Shown here: piece after piece, positions 36,637-46,294 of the stretch
Numbering within the stretch: position 1 is the first letter of the stretch
Layout: each line of letters begins with the position of its first letter
Program-made: the position numbers and the translations under genes
Notes under the pieces: generated by a model
Database searches by the model: none
The model's input: only the letters and a program-made list of their open reading frames with translations
What the model was told of the DNA's origin: nothing
NCBI RefSeq assembly: GCF_001908185.1
Contig: NZ_LGHM01000088.1
Coordinates: 34,662-98,661 of the forward strand
Source of the DNA: Bradyrhizobium sp. AS23.2
Lineage (GTDB): Bacteria > Pseudomonadota > Alphaproteobacteria > Rhizobiales > Xanthobacteraceae
Length of the DNA stretch: 64,000 nt
Direction: 5' to 3'

Positions 36637-37923
36637 ATGCCGACCACGACAACAAGGCGCCGTCTGCTCGCTGGATCTGCGGCCGCCCTCGCGCTGCCGG
36701 CATTTGCCCGCGCGCAAGGCGCAGTCAAGCCGCGCCTGACCGTCATCTCGCAATGGTCCGCAGGCAGCGATGGCGCGGCCATCACGGCGCTCGGCAAGAA
36801 ATTCGAGGAGAAAGGCGGGGTTTGGCAGCACTCCCCCGTCCCCGGGTTCACGACCGAAATGATGAACAAGCTACGTGCTCAGATCATCGCCGGAGATCCG
36901 CCCGCCTGTTCGCAACTCAAGGGCCCGGAGATTGCGGCCTGGTCGAAGATTGCCCCGACCGTCAATCTCGATGCCGTTGTCGCGGCCGCTGCTTACGAAA
37001 AGGTTGTCGCGCCAGACCTTGCACGATTGCATAAGCCGGGGGGCAAGTGGATTGCACTGCCATTGCAGATCTACAGCACCAACATGCTGTTTCTCTCCAA
37101 GCGCGCAATGGACAAAGCCAAGGCCGACAAGATCCCCGTTACCTGGGCCGACTTCAACGAGCTTGCCGAGAAGATGAAAGCGGGCGGAATCATCTACCCC
37201 ATCGCCAATGGCGGCACCCGCCCCGACGACGGGCAAAAGTTCGAGGCCTCTCTCGCCGGCATCAGTCCGACTTCATACCGCGCAGCCATCATGAATCTCG
37301 ACAAGAAGGCCCTGGAGGGCCCCGAGATAAAGGCTGCCTTCGCACAGGTGCGCAAGATCGCCGACTGGATGGACCCCAACATCGGCGCCCAACCCTATGC
37401 CACCAACCTGAAGCGCTTCGTCGACGGCGACATGGGCATGATGATCATGGGCGGCTGGGCGCAGGGCGTATTGCGCAACGCCGGCTTCAAGTTCGACGAT
37501 TTCATCATCGCCCCGGGCCCCAGCGACAATACCAAGCCGGTGTTCCTGTTGAATGCCGATGCCTTCATATTCTGGCAGCGCAAGGAGCCCGACCTGCAGG
37601 CCGGTCAGACGCTGATGGCCCAGCTCGTCATGGATCCGGCGATCCAGACAATGTATTCGCAGATCACGGGATCGATACCCGTGCGCACCGATGTCGATCT
37701 TTCCGGTGAAGGCTGGTCGGATGGTCAACGGCGGACTGCTGCAGCTCTGAAAGACGCCATCGCCAACAATCAGGCCGTCCTGAGCCTCGCGCACAACATG
37801 GCGCAGGAGAACGGCCTGACCGCAGCGATGATCGACGTGATCACAGAGTACGTGAAGAACAAGACGATCACGCCGGAGCAGGCGGTCACCCGCCTCGCCG
37901 AGGCCGTCGAGGGCGCGCGTTGA
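36637..37923 (+). CDS. ABC transporter sugar-binding protein (Tat-type signal)
   Basis: 428-aa periplasmic solute-binding protein, family 1. Residues 1-26 (TTTTRRRLLAGSAAALALPA) form a twin-arginine-like signal ending at ARA. The mature part shows QWSAGSDGAAITALGKKFEE, YSTNMLFLSKRAMDKAKADK and GMMIMGGWAQGVLRNAGFKF, as in glucose/mannose-binding GtsA-type proteins. The last four bases overlap the permease start. It is the first gene of a four-gene transporter operon plus a dehydrogenase. Confidence 0.88.
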   Translation: MPTTTTRRRLLAGSAAALALPAFARAQGAVKPRLTVISQWSAGSDGAAITALGKKFEEKGGVWQHSPVPGFTTEMMNKLRAQIIAGDPPACSQLKGPEIAAWSKIAPTVNLDAVVAAAAYEKVVAPDLARLHKPGGKWIALPLQIYSTNMLFLSKRAMDKAKADKIPVTWADFNELAEKMKAGGIIYPIANGGTRPDDGQKFEASLAGISPTSYRAAIMNLDKKALEGPEIKAAFAQVRKIADWMDPNIGAQPYATNLKRFVDGDMGMMIMGGWAQGVLRNAGFKFDDFIIAPGPSDNTKPVFLLNADAFIFWQRKEPDLQAGQTLMAQLVMDPAIQTMYSQITGSIPVRTDVDLSGEGWSDGQRRTAAALKDAIANNQAVLSLAHNMAQENGLTAAMIDVITEYVKNKTITPEQAVTRLAEAVEGAR

Positions 37924-38849
37924 CCGACGTCGTCTCCACAGCAACGCGGCCGGGGCGGCCGACGATTTCCGGCGTGGCGCGCCGGCTGCCCGAATATCTG
38001 TTGATCTGGGTGCCGCTGCTATTGTCCGCCGCGCATCTGATTTCATTTTCGCTGTGGACGATCTGGATTTCGTTCACGCCATCCACTCTGGTTCCGGTCT
38101 CGGGTTGGGTGGGTTTGCGCAACTACACCGCGGTCCTGGCGACGCGGAACTGGCAGATTGCCTTCAACAATTTGCTGCTGTTTGGCAGCGCTTTCGTGCT
38201 GCTCAGTTTGATCACCGGCCTCATTCTTGCGATCCTGCTCGATCAGCGCATTCGCGGCGAGAACGTGCTGCGATCCATCTTCCTGTACCCACTGGCGGTG
38301 TCGTTCGTCGTCACCGGCACGGTCTGGAGCTGGTTGCTCAATCCTGGCATCGGGATCGAGAAGCTCGTCCATGACCTCGGCTGGACCTCCTTCCACTTCG
38401 ACTGGCTGGTCAACCGCGACATGGCAATCTGGACGATTGTCATCGCGGTGATCTGGCAATCCTCGGGCTTCGCCATGGCGCTCTTCCTCGCCGGCCTTCG
38501 GTCGGTCGACGCCGACCTTATCAAGGCCGCGCAGATCGACGGCGCCGGACCGATCCGAATGTACCGGCGCGTCATTCTGCCGACACTTTGGCCGATCACC
38601 ATAGCCGTCGTCGTGATCCAGCTGCAGTTCGCCATTTCGACCTTCGACCTCGTCCGCGCACTGACCAACGGCGGGCCCGGAATCGCGACCCAGCTGCCGG
38701 CCCTTGTCGTCTACGACCTTATGTTCCAGCGCGGCCTGCTCGGCCGCGGTGCAGCGGCGGCGGTGCTCATGCTGCTCATCCTTCTCGCGGTGCTGCTGCC
38801 ATATGCGGCGTGGCGATATTTCCAGCGACGGCGGGCCCCTCATGCGTGA
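37920..38849 (+). CDS. Sugar ABC transporter permease (MalF type)
   Basis: 309 aa with six predicted membrane helices. The EAA loop is AAQIDGAGPIRMYRRVILPT (~200-219), which contacts the ATPase. The TTG start at 37920 overlaps the upstream stop. The start region is hydrophilic, then PEYLLIWVPLLLSAAHLISF forms helix 1. It pairs with the next permease and ATPase. Confidence 0.88.
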   Translation: MTDVVSTATRPGRPTISGVARRLPEYLLIWVPLLLSAAHLISFSLWTIWISFTPSTLVPVSGWVGLRNYTAVLATRNWQIAFNNLLLFGSAFVLLSLITGLILAILLDQRIRGENVLRSIFLYPLAVSFVVTGTVWSWLLNPGIGIEKLVHDLGWTSFHFDWLVNRDMAIWTIVIAVIWQSSGFAMALFLAGLRSVDADLIKAAQIDGAGPIRMYRRVILPTLWPITIAVVVIQLQFAISTFDLVRALTNGGPGIATQLPALVVYDLMFQRGLLGRGAAAAVLMLLILLAVLLPYAAWRYFQRRRAPHA

Positions 38850-39699
38850 CCGCACCTTCGCGCCGAGCCGAATTCTGATCTATCTCATCGTGTCATTATT
38901 CGCGGCAGCCTGGCTCGCGCCACTGGCTGTCGTCGTGCTGAACTCGCTCCGTACCAACGAGGAGATCGCGCAGGCCTCGATGATCGGCTGGCCGAAACAC
39001 TGGGCCTGGAGCAACTACGCCGCTGCCTGGAGCGGTTTCTGCGTCGCCGAGACCTGCTCCGGCATCCGGCCGTACATGCTCAACTCCGCGCTCGTGACGA
39101 TTCCCGCGACGATTATCTCCACCATGCTCGGCGCGATTGCCGGTTACGCCGTGTCGCTCTGGCGTTTTCGCGGCGATAGCTGGATCTACGGAATCGTGAC
39201 CCTTGGCCTCTTCCTTCCCCAGCAGATGCGCCTGCTTCCCTGGACCATCGTGCTGCGGGACATCGGTCTCATCAACACGCTGACGGGTCTGGTGCTAATT
39301 CACACGATCCAGGGGCTCTCCTTCACCACGCTGTTTTGTCGAAACTACTATGTCGCCATCCCACATGAATTGATCAGGGCCGCGCGCATCGATGGCGCCG
39401 GGTTCTTTCGTATCTTCTGGCGCATCATTCTGCCGCTCTCGTCTCCAATCCTGATCGTCACCGTGATCTGGCAGTTCACGCATATCTGGAACGAGTTCCT
39501 CTATGGCGTGACATTCACGACCGGCCAACAGCAGCCCGTCACTGCCGCTCTCATCGCGCTATCTGCAGCAATCGCAGATATCCCGCAGCACGGCGTGCAG
39601 AGCGCTGCGGTGATCATCGCGGCGCTGCCGACTTTGTTGATCTATCTCTTCGGCGGCAGGTACTTCGTGCGCGGCCTTACCGCCGGCGCGGTGAAATGA
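38842..39699 (+). CDS. Sugar ABC transporter permease (MalG type)
   Basis: 285 aa, six membrane helices, EAA loop ARIDGAGFFRIFWRIILPLS (~191-210). ATG 38842 overlaps the previous stop by 8 bases. The loop sequence WSGFCVAETCSGIRPYMLNS contains two cysteines in the periplasmic loop, an unusual but plausible feature. Ends with the usual RGLTAGAVK. Confidence 0.88.
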   Translation: MRDRTFAPSRILIYLIVSLFAAAWLAPLAVVVLNSLRTNEEIAQASMIGWPKHWAWSNYAAAWSGFCVAETCSGIRPYMLNSALVTIPATIISTMLGAIAGYAVSLWRFRGDSWIYGIVTLGLFLPQQMRLLPWTIVLRDIGLINTLTGLVLIHTIQGLSFTTLFCRNYYVAIPHELIRAARIDGAGFFRIFWRIILPLSSPILIVTVIWQFTHIWNEFLYGVTFTTGQQQPVTAALIALSAAIADIPQHGVQSAAVIIAALPTLLIYLFGGRYFVRGLTAGAVK

Positions 39700-39709
39700 T
39701 GGGATTGTC

Positions 39710-40819
39710 ATGGCAGCATTAAGCATTCGCGCCCTGTCGAAGCGCTACGCCAATCTGGAGGTGCTGAAAGGCATCGACCTCGACATCGAGAGCGGCGAAT
39801 TCACCGTGCTGGTCGGACCGTCCGGCTGCGGCAAGTCCACGCTGCTCAACATCGTCGCCGGACTCGATCGCGCGAGCGACGGCACAATCGAGATCGGTGG
39901 ACGCGTCGTCAATGACGTGCCGCCCAAGGACCGCGACATCGCCATGGTGTTCCAGTCCTATGCGCTCTATCCGTCGATGACGGTGCGCCAGAATATCACC
40001 TTCGGCATGGAATGCCGCCACGTGCCGAAGGCGGAGCAGGAAAAGGCGCTGGCGAATGTGGCCAAGCTGCTCCAGATCGAGCCCCTGCTCGGCCGCAAAC
40101 CGTCGCAGCTCTCGGGCGGCCAGCGCCAGCGCGTGGCGATGGGCCGTGCCCTGGTGCGCGATCCCCTGCTCTTCCTGTTCGACGAGCCGCTCTCCAATTT
40201 GGATGCCAAGCTGCGCGTCGAGATGCGGATGGAGATCAAGCGCCTGCACCAGCGCATCGGCGCCACCATCGTCTACGTTACCCACGACCAGATCGAGGCG
40301 ATGACGATGGCCACCCGCATCGCCGTGATGCATCGCGGCGTGGTGCAGCAGTTTGCCGATCCGGACACGGTGTACCGCTATCCGGCCAATCTGTTCGTCG
40401 CCCGCTTCATGGGTTCGCCGCCGATGAATACGATGCCGGCGCGGCTCGAGGCCGATAGCGGCGGCCCGCTGGTCGTGATCGGCGCGGGGCGGCCGGACGA
40501 GGTTCGCCTGCGCCTGACCGGATATGACGCGGCAGCATCCTTTATCGGCCGCGAGATCGTGTTCGGGATCAGGCCGGAATGTATCGCAGAGGGAAGCCGC
40601 GTCTTTTCCGGTGATGCGCCCATTGTCGTCAACGCGCCGGTGGAGATGGTCGAGCCCACCGGTGCCGAGACCATTGTCCTGCTGCGGCTCGGCGGCGAGC
40701 CTGCGCTGGCGCGCATCACGCCGGACATCCGCCCCACACCTGGCACCCCAGCCCTCTTCGCGCTCGACACGCGCCGCATTTGCCTGTTCGACCCCGAGAC
40801 GGAGCGACTGATCGCATGA
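39710..40819 (+). CDS. Sugar ABC transporter ATP-binding protein (UgpC/MalK type)
   Basis: 369 aa. Walker A is GPSGCGKST (36-44), the Q-loop is VFQSYALYPSM, the signature LSGGQRQRVAMGRALVRDP, and Walker B LLFLFDEPLSNLD. The C-terminal ~130 residues form the TOBE regulatory barrel found in MalK-like proteins. Its TGA overlaps the ATG of the dehydrogenase (ATGA), so the two are translationally coupled. Confidence 0.93.
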   Translation: MAALSIRALSKRYANLEVLKGIDLDIESGEFTVLVGPSGCGKSTLLNIVAGLDRASDGTIEIGGRVVNDVPPKDRDIAMVFQSYALYPSMTVRQNITFGMECRHVPKAEQEKALANVAKLLQIEPLLGRKPSQLSGGQRQRVAMGRALVRDPLLFLFDEPLSNLDAKLRVEMRMEIKRLHQRIGATIVYVTHDQIEAMTMATRIAVMHRGVVQQFADPDTVYRYPANLFVARFMGSPPMNTMPARLEADSGGPLVVIGAGRPDEVRLRLTGYDAAASFIGREIVFGIRPECIAEGSRVFSGDAPIVVNAPVEMVEPTGAETIVLLRLGGEPALARITPDIRPTPGTPALFALDTRRICLFDPETERLIA

Positions 40820-41583
40820 CCCAGACGAGCTATGCCGGTCTCGCCGACCGCGTGGTGCTGATCACCGGTGGCGCCAGCGGCATCGGCGCCGCCTTCGTAC
40901 GGGCTTTCGCTGCCCAGGGCGCCCGCGTCGCCTTCCTCGACATCGACGAAGCGGCCGGCGAGGCCCTGGTCGCGGAGGTGGCAGCCACGTCCCGCACAGC
41001 GCCAATGTTCGTGCCGTGCGACCTCCTGGACATCGGCGCCTTGCACGCCGCAATGGCAATGGTTCGCAAATCGCTCGGCCACGCCGCGGTCCTCGTCAAC
41101 AACGCCGCCAACGATCAGCGCCAGGTGCTCGCCGAGGTGACGTCGGCCGAGTTCGACTGGATGATCGGTGTCAACCTCAAGCACGTCTTCTTTGCGGCCC
41201 AAGCGGTGGTGCCGCAGATGCGGGCGCGCGGAGGCGGGTCGATCATCAACATGTCGTCGGTGGCATGGATGCGCGGCGCGCCGGCGCTGCCGGTCTACGC
41301 CGCGGCGAAAGCGGCAATCGTCGGCTTCACCAACTCGCTGGCCCGGCTGGGCGGACCCGACCGCATCCGTGTCAACGCGATTGCGCCCGGGATGGTGATC
41401 ACCGAGCGACAGCGCCGGCTGTGGTATCCGAACGAACAGACCATCGCCGAGCTGCGCACACGCCAGGTCATTCCCGATGCCGTCACACCCGACGACATCG
41501 CGAATATGGCGTTGTTTCTGGCGTCCGACGAAAGCCAACGGATCACGCGCCAGTGCTTTCAGGTCGACGGGGGCCTCGGCTAG
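40816..41583 (+). CDS. Short-chain dehydrogenase/reductase
   Basis: 255 aa, NAD(P)-dependent. The Rossmann motif is TGGASGIG (17-24), then NNAAND, and the catalytic triad Ser148, Tyr161, Lys165 (PVYAAAKAA). The C-terminal VTPDDIANMALFLASDESQR and FQVDGGLG match sugar 1-dehydrogenases (xylose, galactose or fucose type). Coupling to the sugar transporter suggests oxidation of the imported sugar to a lactone. The exact sugar cannot be read from sequence. Confidence 0.88.
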   Translation: MTQTSYAGLADRVVLITGGASGIGAAFVRAFAAQGARVAFLDIDEAAGEALVAEVAATSRTAPMFVPCDLLDIGALHAAMAMVRKSLGHAAVLVNNAANDQRQVLAEVTSAEFDWMIGVNLKHVFFAAQAVVPQMRARGGGSIINMSSVAWMRGAPALPVYAAAKAAIVGFTNSLARLGGPDRIRVNAIAPGMVITERQRRLWYPNEQTIAELRTRQVIPDAVTPDDIANMALFLASDESQRITRQCFQVDGGLG

Positions 41584-41642
41584 CTAACTCGCCGTCGTGA
41601 TCGTGTCGGGCGGGGTGACGGCACCCCCGTTCGCATCGACGC

Positions 41643-42116
41643 TCATTTTTTGATGTCGGCGGCGACGAGCACCCGGTGGTTGGTCAGCAGCTCCTGCAAG
41701 GCATGTAGCGCCGCCACGCCGCAATGCGTGTCCTGCTCACCATTGCCGCCGCTGAGCCCCACGCCGCCGACCACCTCATCGTCGACCACGATCGGGAAGC
41801 CGCCGACGAACACCGCGAACCTGCCCTCAAAACTCCACTGAATTCCGAACGCCTCGTTGCCGGGAAGCGCCGGTCCGTTCGGCATCTGGTTGAACAGATG
41901 CGTTGAGCGCTTGTGGCCGGCGGCCGTGAAGGCCTTATTCCAGGCGATCTGCGGTCCGGTGACGCGCGCGCCGTCCATCCGTTCGAGGACGAGCGGATAG
42001 CCGCCGTCGTCCACGATGCAGACCGTCTCGGGCACGCCTATTTCGGCGGCCTTTTTCAGCGCTGCGGCCGCCATGTGCCTGGCTTCCGATAGTTCGAGCT
42101 TGATCGATTTCTTCAT
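41643..42116 (-). CDS. GlcG/HbpS family protein (DUF336)
   Basis: 157 aa. The pattern ARHMAAAALKKAAEIGVPET, VCIVDDGGYPLVLERMDGA, then HLFNQMPNGPALPGNEAFGI and GGVGLSGGNGEQDTHCGVAA is typical of GlcG/HbpS proteins, which bind haem or small ligands and often sit beside oxidative catabolic genes. It is last in a minus-strand operon after the permease and aldehyde dehydrogenase. No signal peptide is present, so it is cytoplasmic. Confidence 0.82.
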   Translation of the reverse strand: MKKSIKLELSEARHMAAAALKKAAEIGVPETVCIVDDGGYPLVLERMDGARVTGPQIAWNKAFTAAGHKRSTHLFNQMPNGPALPGNEAFGIQWSFEGRFAVFVGGFPIVVDDEVVGGVGLSGGNGEQDTHCGVAALHALQELLTNHRVLVAADIKK

Positions 42117-42174
42117 CTCTTACCTTTTCCGTCGGCCGTGACGCCGCGCGCGCGGCATCGCGTGGAATTGTTCT

Positions 42175-43671
42175 TCAGCATCCGCGGTACACGGTCTTGA
42201 TCTGCGTGTAGAATTCCAGTGCGGCGCGACCGGACTCGCGGAACGTTGACGTGCTCGACCGCTTCACGCCTCCGAACGGCGCATTGATCAGATTGCCGGT
42301 CGTGGTGCGGTTGATCTTGACGGTTCCCGACTGAATGTCATTGGCGAAATCGTGCATGATGCGCGGGTTGCGCGTCACGATCGCGGCCGACAATCCGTAT
42401 TCGGTGTCGTTGGCCCTGGCGATGGCGTCCGCGTAGGACTCGACCTCGATGATCGCGATGACGGGGCCGAAGATTTCCTCGCGGGCGATCGTCATCTGCT
42501 GTGTGACGTCGGTGAAGATCGCCGGTGCAACGTAGTAGCCGCCGTCATAGCCGGCGCCGGAGAGCCGCTCACCGCCGTAGAGGTGCGTCGCCTCCTGCTT
42601 TCCGATCTCGATATAGCGCAACACCGTCTCGAGCTGCTTGGCAGTGGCGAGCGGCCCGAGATCCATTCCGGCGACGAGGCCGTTACCGATCTTCAAGGCC
42701 CTGACCCGGACAACCAGCCGCTCCGTGAACTCGGCGCGCACCTGCTTCATCACCAGGACTCGGCTGGTGCCGGTGCAAGCCTGGCCTGCAAGCGACAGGC
42801 CGCCCTTCACAGTCAGATCGACCGCCCTATCGAGATCGGCATCGTCCATCACGATCAGCGGATTCTTGCCACCCAACTCCATCTGCGTGCGCGTCGTGAA
42901 GCTGACCGCCCGGCAAATCTGTTCGCCGGCCGCTGTCGATCCGGTAAACGAAATGGCGCGGATCTCGGGCGCTTCGGTGATGGCGGGACCGACCTCGCCG
43001 GCCCTTCCGGTGATGAAGTTCAGGACGCCCTTGGGCAGGCCCGCCGCCACCAACGCCTCGGCGAGACGGTAGCCGCTCAGCGGCGCATCCGACGACGGCT
43101 TGAAGACCACCGTATTGCCGGCAACGAGGGCGGGCGCGATCTTGCGTGCCGGGATCGAGACTGGAAAATTCCAGGGCGTGATGACCGACACGACGCCGAG
43201 CGGCTCGCGCAGCGTGTAGACCGTCATGTCGGGATCGTCGTTGGGAAAGACTTCGCCCACCAGCGACTGGCCTTCGACGGCATAGAATCGCAACGTCTGT
43301 GCCGAGCGCAGGACCTCGTCCTTGGCGAGGTTGAGCGCCTTGCCCATTTCGCGGGTCATCTCCCGCGCCATCTGGTCTGCATGGGCCTCGAGACGATCCG
43401 CGGCGCGATTGAGAATGGCTGCGCGAGCCGAGATTGGCGTTTTCTTCCAGCGCTGAAACGCGGCCTCGGCCGCGTTGACCGCGAGCTTCGCCTCGGCCGC
43501 CGTCGAGGCCTGGAAGCGACCGACAATGTCGGACGTGTCGGCCGGATTGGTGTTGTCGAACGGCTTCGCAACGCCGCGCAACTGCTCGCCATTGACGAGA
43601 TTCGGGAATTCCTCGACTTGCACGCCGTATTCCTCGGAACCGCGGGCACTCATCGTCGCAGCGTCGCTCAT
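42175..43671 (-). CDS. NAD(P)-dependent aldehyde dehydrogenase
   Basis: 498 aa, ALDH superfamily. TPWNFPVSIPARKIAPALVA holds Asn168; E265 (TQMELGGKNP) is the general base and C299 (SLAGQACTGTSR) the nucleophile. GEEIFGPV-type sequence EEIFGPVIAIIEVES and PFGGVKRSSTSTFRESGRAA follow. The closest recognisable subgroup is 2,5-dioxovalerate (alpha-ketoglutarate semialdehyde) dehydrogenase, but this is uncertain. The gene lies between GlcG and the permease, and so probably oxidises an aldehyde product of the same pathway. Confidence 0.9.
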   Translation of the reverse strand: MSDAATMSARGSEEYGVQVEEFPNLVNGEQLRGVAKPFDNTNPADTSDIVGRFQASTAAEAKLAVNAAEAAFQRWKKTPISARAAILNRAADRLEAHADQMAREMTREMGKALNLAKDEVLRSAQTLRFYAVEGQSLVGEVFPNDDPDMTVYTLREPLGVVSVITPWNFPVSIPARKIAPALVAGNTVVFKPSSDAPLSGYRLAEALVAAGLPKGVLNFITGRAGEVGPAITEAPEIRAISFTGSTAAGEQICRAVSFTTRTQMELGGKNPLIVMDDADLDRAVDLTVKGGLSLAGQACTGTSRVLVMKQVRAEFTERLVVRVRALKIGNGLVAGMDLGPLATAKQLETVLRYIEIGKQEATHLYGGERLSGAGYDGGYYVAPAIFTDVTQQMTIAREEIFGPVIAIIEVESYADAIARANDTEYGLSAAIVTRNPRIMHDFANDIQSGTVKINRTTTGNLINAPFGGVKRSSTSTFRESGRAALEFYTQIKTVYRGC

Positions 43672-43687
43672 GATGACCGAACCTTCT

Positions 43688-45235
43688 TCAATGCCAGATA
43701 AGGACCGCGCAGATCGTCGAGGTCACCAGCCCCGCCAGCACCGGCACCATCACCGTCTGCACGATCTGGAATACCGGCACGCGCGCGAACCCGGCCACCG
43801 CGATCAGGGACGACCACGCCACCAGGGTGCCGCCCCCTGTCCACACCGCGCCCATCTGGCCGATGGCCGCGAGCGTCGCGGGATCGAGCCCGACGGTCGG
43901 TGCCAGCGCGCCCGACAGCGACCCGGTAAGCGGCAGGCCGGCAAAACCCGACCCGTCGATCCCGGTGATCATACCGGCGATCAGAACGCCGAACGCGACG
44001 AAGACCTGGTTACTCGGAATCCAGTGCTGCGCAGCCTGGACCAGTTCGAACAGGAGATTGGGCGCCTGAGCCGCGGGGACGCCGAGGATCGGGGCGGACA
44101 ATCCCTGCTCGGCGCCGAGGAAAAAGAAACCGGCGATCGGCAGCACCGATCCCATGGCCCTGAACGCGAAGACGAAGCCCTCGGTGACATGGTCGGCGCT
44201 GGCATCGAGGAATTTGCGCAAGTCGTCGGTGACGAACGAGGCGCAGATCATCAGCACGGCGGCGACGCCGCCAACCAGCGCCGCAGCGTCGCCGCCCTTG
44301 AGGTCATGGCCGATGCCGAGCTTCGAGAGCACCATCACGACAATGACGCCGAGGAAGGCGAGCGGCGTCACCACCGCGAAGATCTTCGACCATTTTTCGC
44401 GAGGGCCGGGAATCGCGGCAAGCGCCTTGTCGATCTGCGCTTGGCTCGCGAGCGGCTTCTGGTCGCCGGCGGTGCCACGGGCGATCTCGGCCTTGTCGAA
44501 GGTGCCCTCCTCCGCAACGCGCGCGAGTTCGCCGTTGCTCGACTGCGCCTGCCAGCGCTCGAGCAGCTTGTCATCCGGCTTGGTGATGAGCTTGCGGACG
44601 GCGAAGTAGCCCAGCACGAGCGCGACGCTGCCGGTGATCAGCGACAGCACCAGCGCCCGGTCCGCGACCGTGGCGGCGCTGACCGCAACACCCGCGGCCT
44701 TGGCGCTGATGCCCGGAGCGACGCCGATGACGTAGTCCGACGACAGCGCCATGCCCTGGCCTGCGATCGCGATCGCCAGCGCTCCACCGAGCGGCGGCAG
44801 TCCCGCCGCGATCGCCGCCGGCAGCAGCACCGCCGAGACCAGCGGCACCGCCGGTGTCGGCCAGAAGAAGAGTGAGATGACGTAGGTGATGCCGGCCAGA
44901 ACGAAATAGGCCGTATGCCCGTCCTTCATCACAGCGCGGAACGGCTCCACCATGCGGATGTCGGAGCGCAACACCTTCAGCGCGTTGAGCAGCGCGGTCA
45001 TCAGCGCGATCACCAGGAAGATGTTGAACAGCTCCTTTGCCGCCGTGAAACTTGCATTGAAGATGCTTGCGAGCGCGGCAATCGGACTGTGCGTCCACGC
45101 CAGCGCGACCAGGAACGTCGCAAGGACCGACGGCACGACCACGTTGGCGCGCCAGATCATTGTCAGGACGATGAGAGCCACACCAAACAGGTAGACCCAG
45201 TGCGCGGCGACGATCGGAACATGCGGCATTGTCAT
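43688..45235 (-). CDS. Multi-spanning permease, ion-transporter-like
   Basis: 515 aa with about 12 hydrophobic helices and one long cytoplasmic loop (~225-275, rich in charged residues). GIDGSGFAGLPLTGSLSGAL and GQMGAVWTGGGTLVAWSSLI near the C terminus resemble re-entrant substrate loops. The general layout suggests an organic-acid carrier of the IT/GntP type, but I do not recognise the exact family. ATG 45235 follows GGGGAG with good spacing. It starts the minus-strand operon and faces the diiron oxidase gene. Confidence 0.65.
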   Translation of the reverse strand: MTMPHVPIVAAHWVYLFGVALIVLTMIWRANVVVPSVLATFLVALAWTHSPIAALASIFNASFTAAKELFNIFLVIALMTALLNALKVLRSDIRMVEPFRAVMKDGHTAYFVLAGITYVISLFFWPTPAVPLVSAVLLPAAIAAGLPPLGGALAIAIAGQGMALSSDYVIGVAPGISAKAAGVAVSAATVADRALVLSLITGSVALVLGYFAVRKLITKPDDKLLERWQAQSSNGELARVAEEGTFDKAEIARGTAGDQKPLASQAQIDKALAAIPGPREKWSKIFAVVTPLAFLGVIVVMVLSKLGIGHDLKGGDAAALVGGVAAVLMICASFVTDDLRKFLDASADHVTEGFVFAFRAMGSVLPIAGFFFLGAEQGLSAPILGVPAAQAPNLLFELVQAAQHWIPSNQVFVAFGVLIAGMITGIDGSGFAGLPLTGSLSGALAPTVGLDPATLAAIGQMGAVWTGGGTLVAWSSLIAVAGFARVPVFQIVQTVMVPVLAGLVTSTICAVLIWH

Positions 45236-45263
45236 GCGATGCGCTCCCCAAAGCGACGCCATT

Positions 45264-45276
45264 TTGTATACTGTAT
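45264..45276 (+). promoter_or_regulatory. Candidate GntR operator, permease side
   Basis: TTGTATACTGTAT, containing the near-palindrome TGTATAC, 29 bp before the permease start. A second copy lies at 45433. FCD-type GntR regulators commonly bind TTGTATACAA-like sites. Confidence 0.6.
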
Positions 45277-45432
45277 TCTAAAAACGCAACAGCTAACTGC
45301 GACTGCCTTGCAGAGGCGTTTGAAGATCGGAGCCGCAGACGAATTATCATATTGATATTACTATGTAAAATACAGGATGACGCACCAGAAAGCGGCTTTC
45401 CCACAATCCCACAAGTTGACGGTCGGCTAAAA

Positions 45433-45445
45433 TTGTATACTGTAT
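45433..45445 (+). promoter_or_regulatory. Candidate GntR operator, oxidase side
   Basis: TTGTATACTGTAT followed by AC, so that TGTATAC occurs twice in tandem, 69 bp before the diiron-oxidase start. It matches the 45264 copy exactly over 13 bases. Confidence 0.6.
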
Positions 45446-45513
45446 ACTGATATTGAAGGCCCGACGGCCGCGACGAACCCGGCCCACCCTTTCGGCGACA
45501 GAGGAGCGCGACG

Positions 45514-46284
45514 ATGCAAAAGCTGATGAACCATGTGGAATTCCGCACGGCCCTCGAGAATGCAATCAAGGGCAAGAGCGCCAACAAGGCTCCCTTCAGC
45601 ATCGCCTGGGCGAGCGGCAAGTTGAGCCGCGCGCATCTCGCGAGCTGGGCAGAGAACCACTACCATTATGTCGGCCCGTTCGCCGATTATCTCGGCTACA
45701 TCTATGCGCGGATGCCGGAGCAGTATCAGGAAGCCAAGGACTTCCTGCTTGCCAACATGTACGAGGAGGAGATCGGTGGCGACCGCCATACCGACCTGCT
45801 GATCCGCTTCGCCGAGGCCTGCGGGACGACTGCGGAACGCGTCAAGGATCCCGACAACATGACCGCGACGACGCGCGGGCTGCAAAGCTGGTGCTATGCG
45901 GTCGCGATGCGCGAGGACCCGATCGTGGCAGTGGCGGGTCTCGTGGTCGGCCTGGAATCGCAGGTGCCGTCAATCTACCGCAAGCAGACACCGACCTTGC
46001 GCGAGAAGTACAAGTTCACCGACGAGGAAGTCGAGTTCTTCGACCTTCACATCGTGTCGGACGAGATCCACGGCGAGCGCGGCTACCAGATCGTGCTCGA
46101 ACACGCCAACACGGTCGAGCTGCAGCAGCGCTGCCTGAAGATCTGCGAAATCGGCGCGCAGATGCGGCTGCTCTATACGACCGCCCTGTACCACGACTAT
46201 GTCGCCAAGGACATTCCGCTGTCCGAACTCGACATGACCGAGAACAAGGTCCCCGCCGACGAGCGCACCTTGCTGCAAGCCTGA
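45514..46284 (+). CDS. Haem-oxygenase-like diiron oxidase (HDO / TenA-like fold)
   Basis: 256 aa, all-helical. Candidate metal ligands are E85 and H92 (NMYEEEIGGDRHTDLL), E148 (VVGLESQVPSIYRK), and H179, D183, H186 (FDLHIVSDEIHGERG). The spacing E-7-H and H-4-D-3-H is that of CADD-type haem-oxygenase-like diiron oxidases, enzymes that use O2 for C-C or C-N cleavage or oxidation. PqqC and TenA share the fold but lack this ligand set. Two ferredoxin genes follow and would supply electrons. The substrate is unknown. The gene opens the plus-strand operon, next to a GntR operator candidate. Confidence 0.82.
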   Translation: MQKLMNHVEFRTALENAIKGKSANKAPFSIAWASGKLSRAHLASWAENHYHYVGPFADYLGYIYARMPEQYQEAKDFLLANMYEEEIGGDRHTDLLIRFAEACGTTAERVKDPDNMTATTRGLQSWCYAVAMREDPIVAVAGLVVGLESQVPSIYRKQTPTLREKYKFTDEEVEFFDLHIVSDEIHGERGYQIVLEHANTVELQQRCLKICEIGAQMRLLYTTALYHDYVAKDIPLSELDMTENKVPADERTLLQA

Positions 46285-46294
46285 GCCACGCCGC

